The notes under the pieces were generated by a model. It was given only the letters and a program-made list of their open reading frames with translations, did no database searches and was not told the DNA's origin. A stretch of 47,764 bases of DNA from Roseibium sp. TrichSKD4 (GTDB lineage Bacteria > Pseudomonadota > Alphaproteobacteria > Rhizobiales > Stappiaceae). The position numbers and the translations under genes were made by a program. This document shows positions 43,376 through 47,764 of the stretch, in pieces. Every line of letters starts with the position of its first letter. Position 1 is the stretch's first letter. The stretch spans positions 1,119,776 to 1,167,539 of the forward strand of contig NZ_GL476320.1 in the NCBI RefSeq assembly GCF_000148725.1, written 5' to 3'.

Positions 43376-44227
43376 TTAGTGCATGACTGGGCTTTGGTCC
43401 ATCCGGACGATGGTTTCTGGTGCCGGTGGTCGGTAGCCCAAGGCGCTGTGTGGGCGTTTGGTATTGTAATGTTTCCTCCATTGTTCAATCAGGATTTGTG
43501 CTTCCTTTAAGCTGTAGAAGATTTCACCATTGAGTAGCTCATCTCGGAGGCGGGCGTTGAAGCTCTCGCAGTATCCGTTCTCCCATGGCGAACCTGGTTC
43601 GATGTACGCGGTCTTTGCACCCACAGCGTTGATCCAGTCCCTGACTGCCTGAGCAATGAACTCCGGCCCATTGTCTGATCTGATGTAGGCTGGAACACCT
43701 CGCAGGATGAAGAGATCCGTTAGCACATCAATCACGTCGGTGGAGTTCAGATTTCGCTTCACCCGGATTGCCAGGCACTCTCGGGAATACTCGTCCAGGA
43801 TGTTCAGTGTCCGGAACGCTTTTCCTTCATTGGTTCGGCAGTGCACGAAGTCATAGCTCCAGACATGATTGGGATACTCTGGCCGCAGCCGGACACATGA
43901 TCCGTCGTTCAGCCAGAGCCGCCCTCTCTTCGGTTGTTTCATTGGCACTTTCAGCCCCTCTCGTCGCCACAGCCGCTCAACACGCTTGTCATTCACATGC
44001 CAACCAGCATCTCTGAGCAGAGCTGCAATACGCCTGTAACCGTAACGGCCAAACTCACGGGCGAGTGCGATCATATCCGCCACAAGACGTTCTTCGTCAG
44101 CACGCCCTGCTGGAGGTTTCCTCTGCGTAGACCGGTGCTGACCCAGAACACGACAGGTTCGGCGCTCTGACACGCCGAGATGCTGACGAATGTGATTGAT
44201 GCAGGCTCGACGACGGGCGGGGCTCAG
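43376..44227 (-). CDS. IS3-family transposase OrfB (DDE integrase domain)
   Basis: Made as the C-terminal part of an OrfAB fusion. The frame enters at 44227 by a -1 shift from OrfA and reads LSPARRRACINHIRQHLGVSERRTC; a stand-alone ATG-like start exists at 44173. The HTH_21-type region (FGRYGYRRIAALLRDAGW) precedes the integrase core with the DDE residues in VWSYDFVH, YIRSDNGPEFI and ENGYCESFNARLRDEL. It ends 34 bases inside the left repeat. All three catalytic residues are present, so the element may still be active. Confidence 0.93.
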   Translation of the reverse strand: MSPARRRACINHIRQHLGVSERRTCRVLGQHRSTQRKPPAGRADEERLVADMIALAREFGRYGYRRIAALLRDAGWHVNDKRVERLWRREGLKVPMKQPKRGRLWLNDGSCVRLRPEYPNHVWSYDFVHCRTNEGKAFRTLNILDEYSRECLAIRVKRNLNSTDVIDVLTDLFILRGVPAYIRSDNGPEFIAQAVRDWINAVGAKTAYIEPGSPWENGYCESFNARLRDELLNGEIFYSLKEAQILIEQWRKHYNTKRPHSALGYRPPAPETIVRMDQSPVMH

Positions 44228-44502
44228 AAGTTTCCCTTTGCGGCCTCCGACAAGATCAACTTGTCCAGGGTCAGGTCAGACACTGCCTTGCGCAGCCGCT
44301 CGTTCTCTTTCTGAAGGCGTTTGAGTTCTTTCAGTTGGTCGGTTCCCATCCCACCATACTGCTTTCGCCACCGGTAATACGTCTGTTCGGTGATACGAAC
44401 CTGCCGAATGGCATCAATGCGCGGCATGCCTTGGCCGACAAGGACTTCAACCTGCCGCAACTTCGAGACAATTTCTTCTGGCTTGTGACGTTTCGTAGCC
44501 AT
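44224..44502 (-). CDS. IS3-family transposase OrfA (HTH protein)
   Basis: 92 residues: an HTH domain (KPEEIVSKLRQVEVLVGQG, IRQVRITEQTYYRWRKQYGG) and a leucine-zipper-like coiled coil (LKELKRLQKENERLRKAVSDL) for multimer formation. It binds the IS ends and supplies the N-terminal part of the OrfAB transposase by frameshifting near its stop. It starts about 55 bases inside the right end. Confidence 0.93.
   Translation of the reverse strand: MATKRHKPEEIVSKLRQVEVLVGQGMPRIDAIRQVRITEQTYYRWRKQYGGMGTDQLKELKRLQKENERLRKAVSDLTLDKLILSEAAKGNF
44230..44236 (-). promoter_or_regulatory. Ribosomal -1 frameshift heptamer of the IS3-family element
   Basis: On the minus strand GGGAAAC, in the phase G GGA AAC relative to OrfA and one codon before its stop region. 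It fits the X XXY YYZ slippery rule, and a -1 shift here leads straight into the OrfB frame. Confidence 0.65.
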
Positions 44503-44533
44503 GTTGATCCTCCGTTTTCCTAAACATAACGAT

Positions 44534-44558
44534 GGACCACTTCAAAGGGGGAGGATCA
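44534..44558 (-). repeat. Right terminal inverted repeat of the IS3-family element
   Basis: On the minus strand begins TGATCCTCCCCC and ends AAGTGGTCC. TGATC, CCCC, TGA and GTGGTCC are shared with the left end. Confidence 0.65.
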
Positions 44559-44978
44559 GCGAAGATCAAGAAAGGGCTCGGACCATGCGCTGAAAAGGGC
44601 GGAGCAATCCGGCTGTTCCAATCAGATGGCTGCACCACGATTGGAGCCTGTGAAGGTGTCGAAAGTGGTTATGGTGCGTGGAATATCGCCGGTCGGGAAT
44701 TTCCGATCTGGCCCATGATGTCCACCTCCGGAATGAAGCGTTTCATCCCACCGTTTGAAGTCGAACGCATTGTCGGCTTTCCAGACGGCGATATCGAGTT
44801 TGACGATCATAAGAAGACATGGAGGGAACCGCCGGGCCGAAAAGCTTGGCTGAGCCTTGAAAGCCGTGTGCAGGAAGAGGGCATCGTTACCGGGATGAAC
44901 CCGACCGAATGGAACGGCACTGACCCTCTCGACAACTGGAACGACTTTCACAAGAGATTTGGAGGTATCGCCGCATGA
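44559..44978 (+). pseudogene. Toprim-domain phage/plasmid primase, 5'-truncated by the IS3-family element
   Basis: About 139 residues remain after the right end of the insertion sequence. The sequence AKIKKGLGPCAEKGGAIRL, then TIGACEGVESGYGAW and VERIVGFPDGD, follows the Toprim layout (Glu in the EG motif, Asp in the following loop) of phage-type primases. The N-terminal zinc-binding and catalytic parts are missing. An apparent ATG at 44532 lies inside the insertion sequence, so any product would be a chimaera. The stop overlaps the ATG of the next gene (ATGA), the mark of a phage replication operon. Confidence 0.65.
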
Positions 44979-45055
44979 ACAGTTCAAGGCGCGGATTTCT
45001 GAGCCTGTTGGGTGGTGGTGCGATTGCTGGGCCGAAGGCACTTAGTTCGCGCTGA
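44975..45055 (+). pseudogene. 5' part of a small phage-region gene, interrupted by the IS5-family element
   Basis: The start overlaps the Toprim stop. The first residues, MNSSRRGFLSLLGGGAIAGP, resemble a twin-arginine signal, although that may be fortuitous in a phage gene. After codon 23 the frame runs into the insertion sequence and stops at 45055. The other part of the gene continues at 46532 in the same phase when the element and one CACTTA copy are removed. Confidence 0.75.
45039..45044 (+). repeat. Left copy of target-site duplication CACTTA
   Basis: CACTTA lies directly before the left end of the IS5-family element and is repeated directly after the right end. Confidence 0.75.
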
Positions 45056-46525
45056 AAAACCCCTTAACTGATTGAAGAGTATGGATACCCATTGGGTTTT
45101 GGATGTGTGAATATGCCGGTTAGTTGATCCGAAGCACGCATTTTCTGGCATATTCTCATGAGACCTTCAAAACGCAACAAACGGTGTGGCGATCTGTTCA
45201 AGGAACGCCTGGCCGCAATCATCGATATGAACCATTCGTTGGTGCGGCTGTCTGGTCTGATGCCTTGGGATGAATTTGATGCGGAGTTCGGCAGGCATTA
45301 TCGCCCCTTGGGACGACCGGCCAAACCAACGCGTCTGATGGCCGGGCTGCACTTTCTCAAGCACATGTACGATCTTTCCGATGAAGAGACGGTTGAGCGT
45401 TGGGTTGAAAACCCCTACTGGCAGTCTTTCTGCGGTTTTGAGTTTTTCCAGCACCAATTCCCCATTGATCCCTCAACCATGACCCGCTGGCGCAAACGGA
45501 TTGGTCCTGAGGGAATGGAAAAGCTTCTTTCTGCTACGGTAGGTGTTGCGATTGAGAGCGGGACGATCAAGAAGAGCAGCCTTGAGCGGGTCTTGGTTGA
45601 TACGACCGTTCAACCCAAAGCCATTGCCCATCCCACCGATAGCCGTCTTTATCACAAGGCCTTGCAGCTTCTGGTGCGCCAGGCCAAGAGGGCCGGCATC
45701 ATCTTGCGTCGCAGCCATACCAGAGTTGCCAAAAAGGCGGCCTTGATGGCGGGCCGTTATGCCCATGCCAAACAGTTCAAGCGGATGCGCCGGGAACTCA
45801 AAAAGCTGAAGACCTATCTGGGCCGGGTCTATCGCGACATCTCCCGCAAGATCGCAGGCAACGAAGGTCTTGAGCACCGGTTCTCCCGTCTGCTGGGACT
45901 GGTGGAGCGGCTTCTGGCCCAGACCCCCAAGGACAAAAACAAGATTTATTCCATGCATGCGCCGGAAGTGGCCTGTATTGCCAAGGGCAAGGCGCGAACA
46001 CCTTACGAGTTCGGGGCCAAGGTTGGCATTGCCACGACCAATCGGGAAGGATTGGTTCTTGCGGCGAGGGCTTTTGAGGGCAATCCCTATGATGGGCACA
46101 CCTTGAATGACACCATCAGTCAGGCTGAGAAAGTCTGCGGCACCAAAGCTGAGCGTGTCTATGTGGACCGTGGCTATCGGGGGCATGATTATGAGGGCGA
46201 CGCCAAGGTCATGATCTCCGGCCAGAAGCGCGGGCTGACGGCACAGATGAAGCGTGAGCTGAAACGACGATCAGCGATCGAGGCCACCATCGGCCACATG
46301 AAAACAGATGGACGACTTGACCGGAACTTCCTCAATGGCAAAAATGGCGATGCCATCAACGCCCTGCTGGCCGCAGCCGGTCATAACCTGCGTCTGATCC
46401 TCAATGCACTGATCATTTTGCTGCTCTGGATCACAAACCCCATCCCCAAACCGGTCAAATCGAATATTTGCGTATTGCTTCGGCCACGCGCAACATCAAT
46501 GGCTTAGACGTTGTTCAGGGCGGAC
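45045..46525 (+). mobile_element. IS5-family insertion sequence, 1481 bp
   Basis: Bounded by imperfect 16-bp inverted repeats, GTTCGCGCTGAAAAAC on the left and, as reverse complement on the right, GTCCGCCCTGAACAAC (13 of 16 match). It carries one transposase gene on the plus strand and is flanked by CACTTA on both sides. Ends were set from these repeats by eye, so a shift of one or two bases is possible; a 4-bp duplication (CTTA) would be closer to the usual IS5 pattern. Confidence 0.85.
45158..46507 (+). CDS. IS5-family transposase
   Basis: 449 residues. The N-terminal DUF772-like domain includes RLMAGLHFLKHMYDLSDEETVERWVENPYWQ, and the DDE domain has the catalytic residues in VLVDTTVQ, VYVDRGYRG and the C-terminal KRRSAIEATIGHMKTDGRL. 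A basic stretch in the middle (HTRVAKKAALMAGRYAHAKQ) is common in this subgroup. The frame is intact and ends 18 bases before the right end of the element. Confidence 0.95.
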   Translation: MRPSKRNKRCGDLFKERLAAIIDMNHSLVRLSGLMPWDEFDAEFGRHYRPLGRPAKPTRLMAGLHFLKHMYDLSDEETVERWVENPYWQSFCGFEFFQHQFPIDPSTMTRWRKRIGPEGMEKLLSATVGVAIESGTIKKSSLERVLVDTTVQPKAIAHPTDSRLYHKALQLLVRQAKRAGIILRRSHTRVAKKAALMAGRYAHAKQFKRMRRELKKLKTYLGRVYRDISRKIAGNEGLEHRFSRLLGLVERLLAQTPKDKNKIYSMHAPEVACIAKGKARTPYEFGAKVGIATTNREGLVLAARAFEGNPYDGHTLNDTISQAEKVCGTKAERVYVDRGYRGHDYEGDAKVMISGQKRGLTAQMKRELKRRSAIEATIGHMKTDGRLDRNFLNGKNGDAINALLAAAGHNLRLILNALIILLLWITNPIPKPVKSNICVLLRPRATSMA

Positions 46526-46531
46526 CACTTA
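46526..46531 (+). repeat. Right copy of target-site duplication CACTTA
   Basis: Identical to the six bases before the left end of the IS5-family element. Confidence 0.75.
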
Positions 46532-46893
46532 AAGGCACCGTTGCAAAGGTTGTCGGTTCGGAGCCGACCAATATCTCAAGCATTGCAACAGGGCAGGGCA
46601 TGTCGCCAGAAATAGATATGAGTTGGCGAGCCCGTGAGGTGTTGGACATGATCAGGCGACCTCAGCAAACCGCCACACGCAACAAGTATCACGACCACGT
46701 ATTTCCGGACGTTGAGGCGCTCGTTTCGGTTTCTCCGGTCAATAAGCACCGGATGAACAAGCAAAGAGAACGCGAAAGTAACTTGGCCTATCACATCCGT
46801 GATTTGGTCCAACACTACAAGCTCGATTGGATGGGCCTGAGTGAAGAACAGTTGATTGAACAGATCGAAAATATTGCTTGGGACCGACCATGA
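46526..46893 (+). pseudogene. 3' part of the small phage-region gene interrupted by the IS5-family element
   Basis: In phase with the 5' part at 44975 after removal of the element: ...GPKAL then KGTVAKVVGSEP and so on, giving about 143 residues in the intact gene. The C-terminal half is hydrophilic and helical (RERESNLAYHIRDLVQHYKL, EEQLIEQIENIAWDRP). No family was recognised. A new start inside the element (46468) could give a 141-residue chimaera. Its stop overlaps the start of the helicase gene as ATGA. Confidence 0.7.
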
Positions 46894-47764
46894 TCGAAGG
46901 CTTCCCCGACAACGAATGCGAGTTCATTGGCCTTATCCTTCAATCACCGCCAAGTATCGCAGCCTATCAAACCCGTGTGCCGCCCGAAGCTTTCACAAAC
47001 CGGCTCACACGCATGATCTGGGAAGGCATGGTGAGGCTTTCCAAGTCTGGGACAACACTATCGGTTCCAGCTTTACGGGAAGCGGTGAAAATTGATCCTT
47101 CGGCCTTTGGTATTCCGGGCCTGCCTGCCTTTTTGACAGTCTGCATGCAGAAGGCGAAAGGAGACCTAAGCCAAGACGAGCTGGCAGAAATCTTGTGTGC
47201 CCAAGCCACAAGGCTTCGTCTCAGTGAATTTGCCTCCAAGCTGATGAAAGACCTCAACGACGGCAGGAAATCAGGAGAGGAACTGGCGCTGGAGGGTTCC
47301 GCATTCCTTGCAAACATGGCAGCGGCTCAACGGCCTATGGTTGGCATATCCATTCACGAGGCCGGTCAGCGGGCAATCAAGGACCAAGACCAAACACTCC
47401 GCAATGGAACTGGCCGGGGCCATGACTGGGGTATCAGAGCGCTCGATGACATCATGGGGCGGATTGTTCCCGGTGATTTCGGTTTAATGATTGGGCCGTC
47501 AGGTCACGGGAAGTCTGCTAAAGCGCGAGGATTGGCAAATCACATCGCATTGCGGGATCCGGTTCTAACGATCTCAGATGAAGAAATGCCGGAAGACATA
47601 GCCATCAAGGATATGATCGCACGAACAGGTGTTGATAGCAGGAATATTGAAGACGGCACGCTGCGCCCTGACGATCTTGAAAAGCTCTGTGCAGCCAACA
47701 TGAAACAGCACGGGCTCCAGTCCTATTTCGAATACACCGACGATATGCGGATATCGAACATCGA
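46890..47764 (+). CDS. DnaB-like replicative helicase of a phage-like element (cut by window end)
   Basis: The frame is open from ATG 46890 to the window edge, 291 codons. The start overlaps the previous stop (ATGA). The N-terminal part resembles the small helical DnaB N-domain (MIEGFPDNECEFIGLILQSP, then RLTRMIWEGMVRL). The ATPase domain follows, with Walker A GPSGHGKSA at about residue 203 and TISDEEMPEDIAIKDMIARTGVD, close to the equivalent region of DnaB (SLEMSxxQL, RLL). It would unwind DNA for replication of the integrated element together with the Toprim primase. The C-terminal motifs lie outside the window. Confidence 0.8.
   Translation, partial: MIEGFPDNECEFIGLILQSPPSIAAYQTRVPPEAFTNRLTRMIWEGMVRLSKSGTTLSVPALREAVKIDPSAFGIPGLPAFLTVCMQKAKGDLSQDELAEILCAQATRLRLSEFASKLMKDLNDGRKSGEELALEGSAFLANMAAAQRPMVGISIHEAGQRAIKDQDQTLRNGTGRGHDWGIRALDDIMGRIVPGDFGLMIGPSGHGKSAKARGLANHIALRDPVLTISDEEMPEDIAIKDMIARTGVDSRNIEDGTLRPDDLEKLCAANMKQHGLQSYFEYTDDMRISNI

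Larger units (their letters stand above)
43342..44558 (-). mobile_element. IS3-family insertion sequence (IS407-like), 1217 bp
   Basis: The element spans imperfect terminal inverted repeats that begin TGATC and contain CCCC and GTGGTCC (43342-43365 and 44534-44558). It encodes the two-frame transposase typical of the family. Ends are TG...CA as expected. No direct repeat is found: flanking bases are CCAC on the left and GCGA on the right. Both flanking genes are truncated at its ends, which suggests loss or rearrangement of DNA after insertion. Confidence 0.85.

Noticed and set aside
44532-44558. ATG 44532 as natural start of the Toprim gene
   Set aside because: It lies inside the right terminal repeat of the IS3-family element, so the original start has been lost.
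1-47764. tRNA or rRNA genes, CRISPR arrays and riboswitches
   Set aside because: Read for cloverleaf-like sequences, regularly spaced repeats and known purine or amino-sugar riboswitch cores; none was convincing by eye.

Overview
The window looks like an alphaproteobacterial chromosome, most likely a marine Hyphomicrobiales/Stappiaceae-type bacterium. This is inferred from gene content and protein style (XdhABC with a BmpA-type purine transporter, membrane urate oxidase PuuD, a PuuE-UraD fusion, UgpC/MalK-type sugar transport, GntR- and RpiR-controlled amino-sugar genes). No rRNA or tRNA gene and no CRISPR array was seen.

Layout. (1) 1-8.5 kb, plus strand: the end of xdhA, then xdhB, xdhC and a four-gene ABC transporter of the BMP/nucleoside type, closed by a terminator. 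This is a purine uptake and xanthine oxidation operon. (2) 8.9-12.5 kb: two consecutive c-di-GMP-type membrane proteins. The first is GGDEF-EAL with one altered metal-binding position in the EAL domain; the second is degenerate in both domains. (3) 12.5-32.4 kb: a large amino-sugar island. A minus-strand operon (ridA, an rpiR-type regulator, an SDR, a cytoplasmic GH20 hexosaminidase, an M81 peptidase) diverges from a plus-strand operon (NTF2-like protein, a second M81 peptidase, a D-serine dehydratase-like PLP enzyme). Next, a minus-strand operon carries a ROK kinase, CutC, a Gfo/Idh/MocA oxidoreductase and a binding-protein-dependent sugar ABC transporter. It is headed by a MurQ-type MurNAc-6-P etherase, divergent from gntR-nagB-II-nagA. 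Four copies of an ATTGGTRTYA-type motif sit in the three control regions, so the whole island may be one GntR regulon. (4) 32.7-35.7 kb: a sugar-binding protein without permeases, followed by a hybrid histidine kinase whose frame is broken at a run of ten T. (5) 35.7-39.5 kb: a second purine block (puuD, a divergent LysR gene, a puuE-uraD fusion). (6) 39.6-42.6 kb: a GAPDH paralogue and a chemotaxis receptor. (7) 43.3-47.8 kb: remains of an integrated phage-like element (AlpA-like remnant, Toprim fragment, small gene, DnaB-like helicase running off the window), broken by an IS3-family and an IS5-family element.

How it fits together. XdhABC makes urate from imported purines; PuuD and the PuuE-UraD fusion carry urate towards allantoate. 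In the island the ABC transporter would import an amino-sugar disaccharide or muropeptide. Hexosaminidase would split it, the ROK kinase phosphorylate the sugar, MurQ remove the lactyl ether, NagA deacetylate and NagB-II deaminate to fructose-6-P. The M81 peptidases, the D-serine dehydratase-like enzyme and RidA would fit a D-amino-acid-containing peptide part. That last step is a hypothesis. The IS5 insertion is directly readable: a perfect 6-bp direct repeat flanks it and removing it restores an open reading frame.
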